NCBI RefSeq assembly: GCF_008831285.2
Contig: NC_045150.1
Coordinates: 7,142,001 to 7,206,000, forward strand
Length of the DNA stretch: 64,000 nt
Origin: Nymphaea colorata
Lineage: Eukaryota; Streptophyta; Magnoliopsida; Nymphaeales; Nymphaeaceae
Reading direction: 5' to 3'
Shown here: positions 35,697 to 46,700 of the stretch, in pieces
Layout of the letters: the number at the start of each line of letters is the position of its first letter
Numbering within the stretch: the stretch's first letter is position 1
The notes under the pieces: generated by a model
Told to the model about the DNA's origin: nothing
What the model saw: only the letters and a program-made list of their open reading frames with translations
The model's database searches: none
Program-made: the position numbers and the translations under genes

Positions 35697-38600
35697 TTAT
35701 GAATCAGTAGGTAAAGAGGCCGCTTGTCCCTTCTCACATACATAAATGTAGTGAGATTCAGGATCTTCTAGCGTGAAACCTGGTGGAAGCAAACCATCCT
35801 CCGTTAGTGGGATAGGTTCCAAGATTGAATTAGGGGAGCTGGTTGAAGGAATCTCAAATCCAGGTCGAGCTGCAATATCCAATTTACAGCAGGGTGTCAG
35901 CATCAGCTTCGGAATATCAGATACAGAACATGGTCTAATCACCTTTACAATACCAATATGCATGCAGACTACAAGAAACACATAGATAGTACTACTTTAA
36001 CGTCATGAATTTCCAGCCAGGCGTGAAATCACAAAAAGGTATCCCCATAAAGGACATCAAAGAGAACCTTGAATTGGCACCACACTTTTCTTACTATGTT
36101 GACTATGTGATGCAGCAACAAAATGGAGTAGAATCAGGCTCCCAATAAAGTCCTGTCATGCCAAGGAGACAACTTAGGACCCTACGCCCTCATAAGTTTA
36201 CTCCTGCCAATCAGACAATGAGACAAACCAGCGGATGATATGTGTGTCCCACCGTGTGATTTGATAGAGGCTGGTAGAACACCAGGAGAAAATCCTCGCG
36301 GGATGCAGTTTGTGCAAGTGGCAACAATAACACAGTCGATTCCACAGGAAAACTTGGTGGGACATGTCTCGTTGTAAGAGAACGGAGGTGCAGTATGCAA
36401 GTCAAAAGCACATTTATGGTCAGTAAGAAAACTATATCTGTATAAGCAATAATCAACGCCAGCAAAAAATACTAAACCCGACCATGTTTAACACGGATCA
36501 ACTATGTCCGCAAAAGTGGTTTCATGGTAATTTTTCATTCCGACACATGACACTTGCAATATATATGGTGTTCAAGTGGCAAAGCTAACCTCTCCAAGTC
36601 AAACTTAAAAGATATGTCTTCATGAACAACTATTGATTGGGTTGGGTAATGATATAGTCCATACATACATATTGGCCTGGCGTGCACATCGACAACTAGT
36701 GACGAATCATAAACCCAGATAAAAATTAAATATCTTAGTCTTTTTAACATCCAAAACTTTTAAAGATTGAATATTATTAGAACTCCATGCCTTCTTGCAT
36801 GGGGTTTGTTCTTTAGGGCCCCGTAGGTGCACAGGTAGCATCAAATAGCGGCTGGGTTATCTAGGTGCCTAGGCAAGATGTTGACTGGCAAGTAACAGGG
36901 TAATGTGAACATAAGCCAACTTCGGTCTAGACTTGAAGCCACCGGCACTCCTCAACAGTTTTCGTCTCGTTAAAACAACTTTGCTGATTTTGCTTTCCGT
37001 AGACAAGAAAGTTATTCCTATTATTCCTAAGCATTGACATTAAGTTGAAAACTAGAAAGGGAAGATTCTGTTAACTTTCATGACTAGTTTCATGTGTTCC
37101 TTCCCTTTTATGGTCATTTTCACTTCCTAGAGGTACTTGTTTGATCTTGATTTCATGTGACGGGCCTTTTCCCCACAGAGACTGAATTGAATACCAATGT
37201 TGGGTTCACTCGTGAAGCCCATTTACTTCCACACAAAGTTGGACCTCCCTCCCTCAGGAAGATGCCCTTTCATAGAAAGATACCTAATCCTGTTCTAAAA
37301 AAGCCTCTTGTCAACCATTCAAGCTATTGAAACTTGTTACAAGGGCATGTAAGTTTTTAAAATGTTTATGCAAATGTCTCCAATTAGCAAAGTTAGCTGT
37401 TAAAATAAACCTCCTGAAAAAGAACTTACATATAATGTACAGTGTGATCTTCCAATTGTACTGTGGCCGGTTCAAATGAGGCATTCTGACTGTTGGATCA
37501 CCATAAGTTATCTGCATAGATTGCCAGAGCTATTAGGATGGGTTAATTACAAAAGATCAAAACAAATGGCAGAGGATCAAAGAAAGGAATTAATGAGAAT
37601 ACCAACATATAGACGCCTCCAGGCTTAAGAAGCCTATTAAGTCCACATGAAACAAGGAAAGGAAGTAGTCAGGCAAAGGTAAGGTCATAATGTTTAAGAA
37701 AAAACACAAACTGAAAAAAATGGAAAAGAGCCTATTGTCCACTCTAGTGTTTACAATTATGATGGAACTCCTGAGGTGACAATCTAAAACCTGCTTACTT
37801 CCCCCAGCATGCTGGCCGCATTAGTAGGAGCATTGTAGCCACACTTGGAATGCACATTTAAATAAATGTCAGAAAATTTTGCCAAAAAGAGATATATAAC
37901 AATTACTAAAATATTGAGACAAGCGTCTTACCATCAAAGAATCGAGTGTTCCTGCATCAAAACTCACAACCATAATGAGATGCAAATTAGATAAAGCAAT
38001 AGTAATTTCATTAACTATGGTTCCCAATATCTGGAACCTTTTTCAAATTTCATGAAACATTCATATATGATATACAAGAAAAATTACCTTTATCAATAGC
38101 ACTATCAAATGATTCATCAGAAAAGAAACTCATGTCCGTGACATCCATTTCCATATCTAGCCATTGTGTCAAGAATATTGCAAATCGAATGAAATTTCAA
38201 CAAGCATCAATTTTACATTGCAACAAAGGGACAAGATTGAATCTCTTCTGTGGATACATTCCAGCTGAGTTACCCGCTCATTCTTCTTTTTCATCATGTA
38301 AATTGCAACAGACGAGATGTCAATATTCATTATGTACTCGTACCCGTCCTTTATCATATCTTCTGACATGACTGCAAAAGCAAAAAATTGGAAATACAAA
38401 AACCTGATGATCAGCACACAAATCCAGCGGCGGACATAAGAAAACATACAATATGCAAAAGCTTGCTAGATAAAGACTTCCCGTTCAATCTTGAAGTAAA
38501 TTAATGCCAATGCATACTAAGGATGCAAAAACCAAGGATGTCGATACCTAAATGAAAAATCAAGAACCTAACTGTCACAGAACCATTACTAGACATAAGC

Positions 38601-39337
38601 ACCACTTTTCAATTTCTCAAGTTTTTCCCTATATAGTTCAAAGTGCAAATGGTGGGTATAAGTCCGTTTCTTCCTAAAATTCAAAAATTAATAGCGACAG
38701 TTACATCATTTCCATCGCTGCTCAAAATTTCAATTACCTACAACGAGAATTCCCTCAAACCGCTAATATATGATCACCTACAATTAAAGGGGCATTCATT
38801 AAAATGTTCTCCAGGAGAACTTCGCCGGAGTTAATTGAAAATTTATTGACCGAAAACATATCAAGATTTATAATTAGGCTCTCCTATAATCTAAATAAAA
38901 ATTCTCACATAACCCATCGAACAATTCATCAAATCGTCCGTGTATGAAGGAAATAGCTAATGGGTGCTGACGAAAATCCAACGCCATAAAAAAAAAACTC
39001 AAGACCGCCAACGTTGATTCGACGAGCTGGAAGCCTGGAACAACGACCACCCCTAGAGACGGGATCAGGGAGAAGGGAAAAAGAGGCAGGGGCTGAAAGA
39101 AGAAGAAGAAGAAGAGGGGGAAGAGTAGCAGAGAGTACCAGCGGTGCCGCAGCCGAGCATGAGGAGGCGAGAGGCCTTGGGGATGTGCTTGTTTACGAAG
39201 GGCTGAAGGGCAGAGTATCGCTGGTACCAGTCGTAGGGCCTGACCTCCTGGAGGTAGCGCCCGTCCCAGTAGAGGGCATCCCCGTAGTTGTAGGTGTTGC
39301 AATTGGTAACATCTCTGTGCGCGTACTCCCCGCCCAT
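35697..39337 (-). CDS. Class I SAM-dependent methyltransferase, EEF1AKMT4/METTL13-like (8 exons, 246 aa)
   Basis: Exons on the minus strand: 39337-39139, 38371-38258, 38156-38088, 37951-37932, 37843-37791, 37633-37603, 37511-37430 and 35869-35697. They give 741 nt with consistent phases and GT-AG introns. The protein resembles Arabidopsis At4g34360 along its full length. The N-terminal NYGDALYWDGRY block is followed by the SAM-binding motif I LMLGCGTA (about residues 59-66) and MNIDISSVAI. Then come DVTDMSFFSDESFDSAIDKG, TLDSLM, a KPGG strand, ITYGDPTVRMPHL and a C-terminal YIYVCEK. Relatives methylate lysines on eEF1A, but the substrate here is unknown. Motif I has Thr-Ala where I recall Asn-Ala or Asn-Ser in relatives. 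An in-frame ATG at 39391 would add 18 Arg/Lys/Glu-rich residues encoded by a simple repeat, so the ATG at 39337 was preferred. The gene converges with NTAQ1. Confidence 0.88.
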
Positions 39338-39410
39338 TCTCTCTTTCTCTCCCTCCTTTTCTCTCTTTCTCTCCCTCCTTTTCTCTCTCACTCTCTCCCC
39401 GCACTATTCA
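39338..39410 (-). promoter_or_regulatory. CT/GA-rich leader of the methyltransferase gene
   Basis: On the coding (minus) strand this is a GA-rich simple tract (repeats of ctctctttctctccctcctt on the plus strand) immediately upstream of the chosen ATG. It is best read as 5'UTR or core-promoter simple sequence rather than coding sequence. Confidence 0.4.
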
Positions 39411-40172
39411 CGCTCGTCCTTTACGCTTTATATTGTATGCACAAATTACATACAGAGCCCGCTTCGGCCCCTCGAGATGCCTGACCATTTTCTAGTAGCA
39501 AAGGTAGTTCATTTTCTTCCACGATCTTGTAAGTCGTAACGATGACTGACTTTTGGAAAGCCTTGCTCCTCTCCTCTCTGAATTTATTGATGAAACTCGT
39601 GTCTCTATTGTTAAATGAAAGATTTAGCAAAGACCAGTGTTACTTGGTTTGGTCCCTTCGTCACGGTTAAATGTAGTGACATAACATAAATACCCACAAG
39701 AATCAGCTTCTTTTATCATTTAATGTCGTTTTAATTACAGTTGGTAGGTGGTCTATGGATGTCAATGGTCAGTATGTTGCGCCTATTCAACTTGAATACC
39801 AACCCGGTTAGTTGGATTTGCTAAAAGGATATAGATTCGATTGGTAGTCAAATTCTGAGTAGGTGTAGAACTTTATTGGTGAATTCAGTGGGTAGATAGA
39901 AAATTTCATCCTAAAGCAAAGAAAATTTTCATTTCCTCCATGTCCCAAGACAAGGGAGCAGTTGAGAGAGCACTTGGGGGTGTGACAGTGACCTATGAGG
40001 CGGCATCCAGGCCATAAATATTCCAAAATAGGCTATACCAACTTAATGGAATGAATTGGTCAAAAAGTTGTACCAATCTTCATTAGTTGAATTCTTGAGA
40101 AAAAGTTTCATCCATGGGGTTAACCATTTTGATAATCTGTCAACCTCCATTACTTCATGCCTAAAATGAATT

Positions 40173-40327
40173 CAAGAACCGAGGTAGGTGTGGGCATGGT
40201 AGTCCCACAAAGTATTTATTTTCATATTGAAATTTTATGTGTTCCTCATTTACATATAAGTGCCCTTTAAAAGTTCTCGCTTATATAACTAGTACACTTA
40301 AACCAGAGTTTTCTGGCTCTGCCCTTG
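40173..40327. mobile_element. hAT-type MITE, 155 bp
   Basis: Flanked by perfect 8-bp direct repeats aatgaatt (40165-40172 and 40328-40335). The termini caagaaccgagg and ctggctctgcccttg are diverged inverted repeats of the GGCGGAGCC-type family. It lies between the methyltransferase and villin genes. Confidence 0.72.
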
Positions 40328-42711
40328 AATGAATTCTTATGCATCCAACGATCTAAGTAAATGTGGTCAATATAAGCAGAGGAAATCGCAAAGATTGTGA
40401 CATCGAGGCTCCCTAGATTGCCCAATATCTATTCTTTTAGAGGCGGTTTGTCATTAGGAATACCATGTGAGCATTCCATAAATCTGTTCTATAATTAGAA
40501 TAGACACATGAAACAAGTGAACAAGTGTTATATAAATATGTTCTAATTTTGAGTCAGATTCATGAAACAATAACATGTTTCTAATGTCAAACGACCCCTG
40601 AGGTCTCAAGTACAAGAAGAATTTCTGGTACAAGTCCATTCTATCAGGCTCCACATGCCAAACTGAAAATTCATGGCCCGCAGCTTCCAACCATGAACGC
40701 CTGTTGGCGTTGTGCTTCGGGTATAGGAAGCCATGTTCTACATCGCTTGCATTCCTCATGCCAAGACTCCAACCCCTCTTCAACAAGCAAAGAAAGATTT
40801 ACCGCCTCACATAAACCTTCTGGATCAACTTTGTCTTGATGTGCCTTACTCTTAAATTCATAATACCAACTTCTGGAGTAAAAACAAAGATAATCCGTCA
40901 AGTTTAAACTACCACTTACTGGAACAACTTATGCAGAATGTACACTTGGTGCCCATGCATAAAGAGAAGAATTTGCAATTTTCTATCTAGAGAATGTGGC
41001 TTTGGACAATGTAGTTTGTTAGGGAACTCTAATCTGCCCAAAATCGCTTAAGAAATAATATCACTTCCATTTGCAGTCAAAGTCACAAAACTATTATGAA
41101 TGCCCTTTTTGGATGGTATGACGAAGTAGACGACTGAACCCACCCGCTTTGCTTCGAGCATTATTTGTTTGTTGAAGATTAGCCCAAACTCACCATGTCA
41201 CAAGCCTAAGCAGAGTTGCCTCACTAACATAACCATCTCTATGATGGAATAAGGGCTGTAGGGTGAGCAAGACCTTCCAAGTGAAGGCTGAAGTCTTCCC
41301 CTTCCTCCCAAGGTTACAGGCTGCTTTTGGTATCTTGAAGTGTCTTTGCTATGTTTCAACTTATATATCGGAGCACGTGTTCAAAATAAAGGCAGGCCGC
41401 AATCAGCCCCCACCTCAAACCTTATGCCAACCTCCTTGGGCGTATGATAAGTTCTTTCTTTGATCACAACTAACTGACTGTTAACAAGACCTAGACAAGC
41501 TCCAATCGGCTTGGCAAATTTGCCGGGCCAAGTTACTAGCGCCTAAAAGCTAAAAGAAATGGGTGACCAAGGAAATTAATGCTTGGTGGTTGAGCGGGTT
41601 GTTTACATTTGTTTTCAAAGTTTTGTCGCTAAAGTCTTCTTGGCACCAAAAAACCGCCGGCAATAAGTCCTTCCTCTGGTGGGACTCACTGTTTTAATAT
41701 GGAGTGATCACCTTCCCCACTAAGCGTTTTCTTTCTCTTGCTCCATCATTACAAATACAAAAGGATAAAACTGGAGAAGATGGAAAACAACAAAAAAGTT
41801 AAGTTTTTCTTCTTAATTTCTTTCTCTCCCATTCTCTCTCTTTCTTTGTCACACTCTTGTGGTGACCACACATAAAGAGAAGAAACTCTCTTCCTTTTCC
41901 TCTGTCCCGCACTCTTTCCTCAGATGAGCAATTACAGGACAACATCGCCCAAAAAGGAGAGCAATGAGTGCCACCATGCCCTCTTGTTTTCTTCTTAACT
42001 AATCTTTCTTGAATTTTAAATTTTTTTTAAGCAAGTCTGTAACGTGAAGTAATTGATGATAAGTACCTTTAACTTTAAGAGCCATTTGGCATCAGGAACA
42101 TTGTTATAGTGTTTCATGAATATGTCCTAAAATTGGGGTAAATACTCTTCAACAAAGGTTCTACTAATCTGTTCCTTTTTTGAAACAGATTCATGTAACA
42201 CACTCATGATTTTTCTAATGCCAATGGCCCCTTAAGCACCGATAAAAAGAAATTTCCAATAGAAGTTACTAAAATTGGTAAAGTTAGTCTTGTTAATGAT
42301 GAGATTAATGGGACAACACAAGACGTACCTGAACCTTGGCAGTAAAACATGGTTCTCGATCATGTAACCTTTCGTCCGTCTTATCATAGTTCTTCACTAC
42401 CTTTTCTTTCTTGTGCATTAGCGTATATCTACCATTGAAATTTAGAACAAAAAAACAGTGTCATTGTCTTGCATTTTTAAACCTTCGTGTGCTTTTGAAT
42501 GGCAGAAAAATGACACCATACGTGGGGAGTGGGAAGGGTTCGGTATACTCAATTATCAAACGAAATCCAGTTGGTCAGATATAGTAATTAAGTTATGATT
42601 GGGTTACTAATCAGGTTGGAAAGCTCCGCAATTTTATATCTGAATTTAAATTTGAGTTTTATATGGTGACTGGGATCCTATCATGATATGACCACTTATA
42701 TCTAATGTGGT

Positions 42712-42904
42712 TGGGGGCGGAGTCAAGATTTTTTTCAAGGGCAGGCCGGCAGTCTAACTTCTCGATCCGGGTAGGGCCAAACTAAATTCTAATACAAAAA
42801 ATACATTACGCAATTAAAAAATATTATTTTTTTAATGTAAAAAAAAAAATCATTGGCTGGGGTGAGGCCATGGCCTAGGCGGCTCGTCCTTCCCTCCGCC
42901 CCTG
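42712..42904. mobile_element. hAT-type MITE, 193 bp
   Basis: Perfect 8-bp target duplication aatgtggt (42704-42711 and 42905-42912). The termini tgggggcggagtc and ccctccgcccctg are near-perfect inverted repeats. The interior has an AT-rich stretch (42780-42850). No coding capacity. Confidence 0.8.
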
Positions 42905-43089
42905 AATGTGGTCATAAGATTTTCATCCTATGTTTTTTGTGCCTCAGATTAAATTACGGTAAAAAAAAAAATGAAGCAAACTAAAAAACAAAGACAGACT
43001 TCCTACCAGACCCCAGACTTCCTACCAAACCCACCCTGACCATTGTGCCAAACCCCTCAAGCATATGTGATAGGGGTATGTGATAGTAA

Positions 43090-43161
43090 GATTTGAATCT
43101 GACAGAGGTACGTGATTTGAATCTGACAGAGGTACGTGATTTGAATCTGACGGAGGTATGT
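43090..43161. repeat. 24-bp minisatellite, three units
   Basis: Three consecutive 24-bp units begin gatttgaatctgacagaggt. The third has two substitutions. Confidence 0.9.
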
Positions 43162-43753
43162 GGAATCTGATTTTTCAAATATAATATTCAAATGTGAATC
43201 CACTGACAATTCAAATTTGACTTAAATGGGAATGCTTCTGCGATTATATTGCCAGATCTTTCCATGGTGTTGCCTCCCGTAAGGCTTAGTAGCTCGCGCT
43301 CGTCATCAGAAGACGAGGGGGAAAAAAAGATCTTCAGAAAAGAGAAAATTTTCCAGAAAAGCACCAGCCAAACAAAATTAATTTGAATTGCTATGCAGCA
43401 TATATCCATACACTGGCAAATACAAACTACCAAGAAACTTTACTCCCCTCCCATAGGGGGCACACATCCCCAACCAATGAAAAACAGACTGAGGTTTTAG
43501 CAAACAAATAGGAGCAGCAACGTCAAACAGTGCTCCCAAAAAAGAAAGAATTGGTACTAACTATCTTCTCAAATCTTGCCTTACATACACGACCCATGAC
43601 ATGCTAATAATCGGAAGCCGACAACCTGATAGCGACAATCAAAACTATGCTGCCGTTTTGCCTCCAAAGACCATAACCACCAGTACCAAAATACTGCTTA
43701 TATAAAAGAATTAATAACAAGAAAAGCATTCACACCATGCTTCGATGGACAAA

Positions 43754-46700
43754 CTAAAAGAGATCAGCCCTCTTCTTTTGAATGTCTTGCTTCCACTTAG
43801 GCTGTTGATAGAATGCTTCCTTCTTCAAGCCAAATACTTTCTCGAACTCCACATCTGATAGGTAAGACTGCAATATTGGGACGAAGGTGAGTTACCCAGT
43901 TATATCAGATCGAGCTAGCTGTAACAAACCTATTTCAAAGAAAATATTGTCATGCACCCTGAAGTACTGAAACACCCATTTGACAGCGCCACCCTCATAG
44001 TTGATAGTGTCTCAAGTTCTCAACCAATAATGGCTGTGTCAACTTTTTTTCCTTTTTATATCCAAAAGGAATATGTGTAAACCACGAACTGATGAAAAAT
44101 GCAACAGAACTAACCTCTCTTCTTTTATAGTCGATTCCAGTGACAGGATTACTCGACTTTGCTTTAAGACGCTCATAACTGAAAGTGCTCCCACCGCTTC
44201 CATTCTCCTCCAACACCACCACCTCTTGTTTTTCCCCCGCATCTTCACCATGGTACTCGAAAAGAGACACACTTGTTTCTGCAGTCTCTTTAGGTGCTTC
44301 TTGTTCTTCAGCTACAGAACTTGCACTGGAACTCTTGCCATCTGCAGTTTGATATTGCACCTTACGCTTAGAAATTTCAGAAGCAAATGGTTTCCACATT
44401 GGTACCTATACTTCCGTAAAAAAGAGCAATTCTTTTCTATGCATTCCATTCTGTCAAGGAACCATGGTAATTCAAAGATGGTCACTAATCTGTTCAGCTT
44501 TCATAACATTATCCACTATAGTTTCAAAACCTCCGGTAGATTGGGATATTCAAAGTATCTAACCTTATGATATTATAACTATATCTTTGCAATTTACCTT
44601 TTCAATATCATAACTCTTAATTACCTTTCTGTCCTTAAAATTTCTAGGCCAAAAGATATTCTTTTATTATGCTTTGGATTTGTTTACCTGAAAATTTCAA
44701 GAGACGTATGTGACTATATTGAGCTTATTTAACCTGACAAACGGCAAAATTTGACCAGAAATGAAAGGATACAATCCACAAAAGAAGCCAAACGCAACAT
44801 CTCATTAACTAAAAAAAGCCAGTTGGACAAAGTGACACATACTTTGAATCTCATGTTCCGCAAGTGGCAGCAACAATGGTCACCAACTTATTTCCAATCT
44901 CATAGTGGACAAGTTTTTTTCCAAAACAAAAAAGCCAAAAACCAGATTCCAGCACACAAGGAAGACAAAGAAACTTAAGTGGTTACAACAATCAGGGAAG
45001 ATTGACTATGTAATATGGTGACATACTTTAATAACTCTTGCTGAGATAGCATTTTTTAGTCCATCTTTTGTAGAACAAGTTCATATAATAATATCTGGAG
45101 GTTCAAACTTGCTATCATTATTCAGCCAGTCCTGGCCCCATTACTTACATAGTGCAAACTGCAAACATCTTCACATCTAAATTCTTAAGAGAAAAAAAAA
45201 ATAGAAAATGAACGTTTCAAAGAGAAGAAAAAAATAACAGCTAAATTAGTTACTCTGGGAGAAAAAGAGAGAGAGAGAGAGAGCCATCAGCTACACCCAA
45301 CGCAACTTGCAATTCACTGAGCTTAGGGAGCCTAACCTCGCCCATGCTCTAGAGCGCCTAGGTTCTAAAATAAAATAATGTTTTTTAGCTTTTATTTCTA
45401 ATGAAAATAAGAAAAAGGAAGTATGCTTCCATATTCTCTTAGTTTTCCTTGGTTATTTTTTAACTTGTATTTCTAATGAGAATAAGAAAAAAGAAGTATG
45501 CTTTCCATATTCTCTTAGTTTTCTTTGGCTATTTATGTGTGCAAAAGGAGAGGCATGAGGAGACAACCAACCCCAAATCGTGAGATAATGTAAGGCATCA
45601 ATTTTTCTCCCTTTTATATCAGTTCATAATTTTTCTTGTTTCTTCCTTTTTCGGTTTTTCCTTACATTTCATCATCCTCCTCTTCTTCTTCTTACACCTG
45701 TCTTCTTCTTGCTCTTTTCTCTTCCTCTTCTTTTGTGCTTTTCCTTTGTCTTCCTACTGCTTCCAAAGCAGCCCTAAAATTTTTTCTAGTTATGTTTGTT
45801 TTTATGGTATGATATGTCTAATGTGATATGGTGGTGTGACTTACTTGTTTTGTTTAACTCAATTAATAACATACTCTGAATTTACTTGTTGCCTTCTTCT
45901 TTTTCTGCTTTTAGATCACCACCTAGTCCCACCTAGGCTCTAGGTTCCACTCAACGCCTATGCACTGTATAGGAACTTTAACTACATGGTACATAGTCTA
46001 CGCAACAAAAAAAGAAAACCAATATTTAGATTTACCAGTCTCAGAGATATCTGGTGATGAACTCCTGAACCGCGGTGGAGTAGCTTCAGATGATCCCTTC
46101 CTTTCAGCAGTAAGAACTGATGAAAGTGCTGCTACAGCAGCTGCTCTTTGAGAACCTTGTCCAGAAGAATAACTGCCACGTCTTGGAGGTGAGGTTTTGG
46201 GGCCACTAGAAGGGTTAAATGCAGAAGTTAAAGCAGCCATAGCAGAGGCTCTTTGTGTTGGGCCCCCTTGTTTGCCGTTGGATCTGTTACTGCTGTCAGA
46301 CTTCTGAAAACAAGGGATACAAACTGAAAATAAGGTAACTCCTTTATGTTGAATCATCTAAAGCACGATAACAGGATACAACTGCATATTCAAAAGAAGG
46401 AATCCAGAAAAACAAAACATGACAGACTTCGCTGAATTGAGTTTCTTGTCATCTTAATTCTAATGGCAACTCAACTAATTGAGATTAAAAGAATTTTGAG
46501 TGCCTAATGAAGAAACAGCAATATTGATTCATTTTTTGAAATAAAGAGGTCATTAGAGTATTCTTGTTCAGCCTTGCATATGTTGAAGAACACCCTAGGT
46601 GAACATTTCATTATACAAATACCAACCCATGCTAAGAGTATACCAGCTCTTCAGCAGAATTTCTAAAACAAATAAATACTTTCCTCAAATCTTTGAGTCT

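Larger units (their letters stand above)
39411..43753. other. Intergenic region, methyltransferase to villin
   Basis: It contains the two hAT MITEs, a 24-bp minisatellite and an open segment at 40454-40901 (minus, two overlapping frames). That segment has no recognised domain. No intact gene seen. Confidence 0.5.

Noticed and set aside
39338..39391. N-terminal Arg/Lys/Glu-rich extension of the methyltransferase
   Set aside because: It is encoded by a GA simple repeat. The internal ATG at 39337 starts the conserved protein.
40454..40901. Two overlapping minus-strand open frames as a gene
   Set aside because: The frames differ, have no recognised domain and no convincing splice sites. They may be an old repeat.
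43090..43161. CRISPR-like repeats
   Set aside because: The three units are directly adjacent with no spacers, and the genome is eukaryotic.
43000..43178. Open frame with repeated TSVRFKSR peptide
   Set aside because: Translation of the 24-bp minisatellite.
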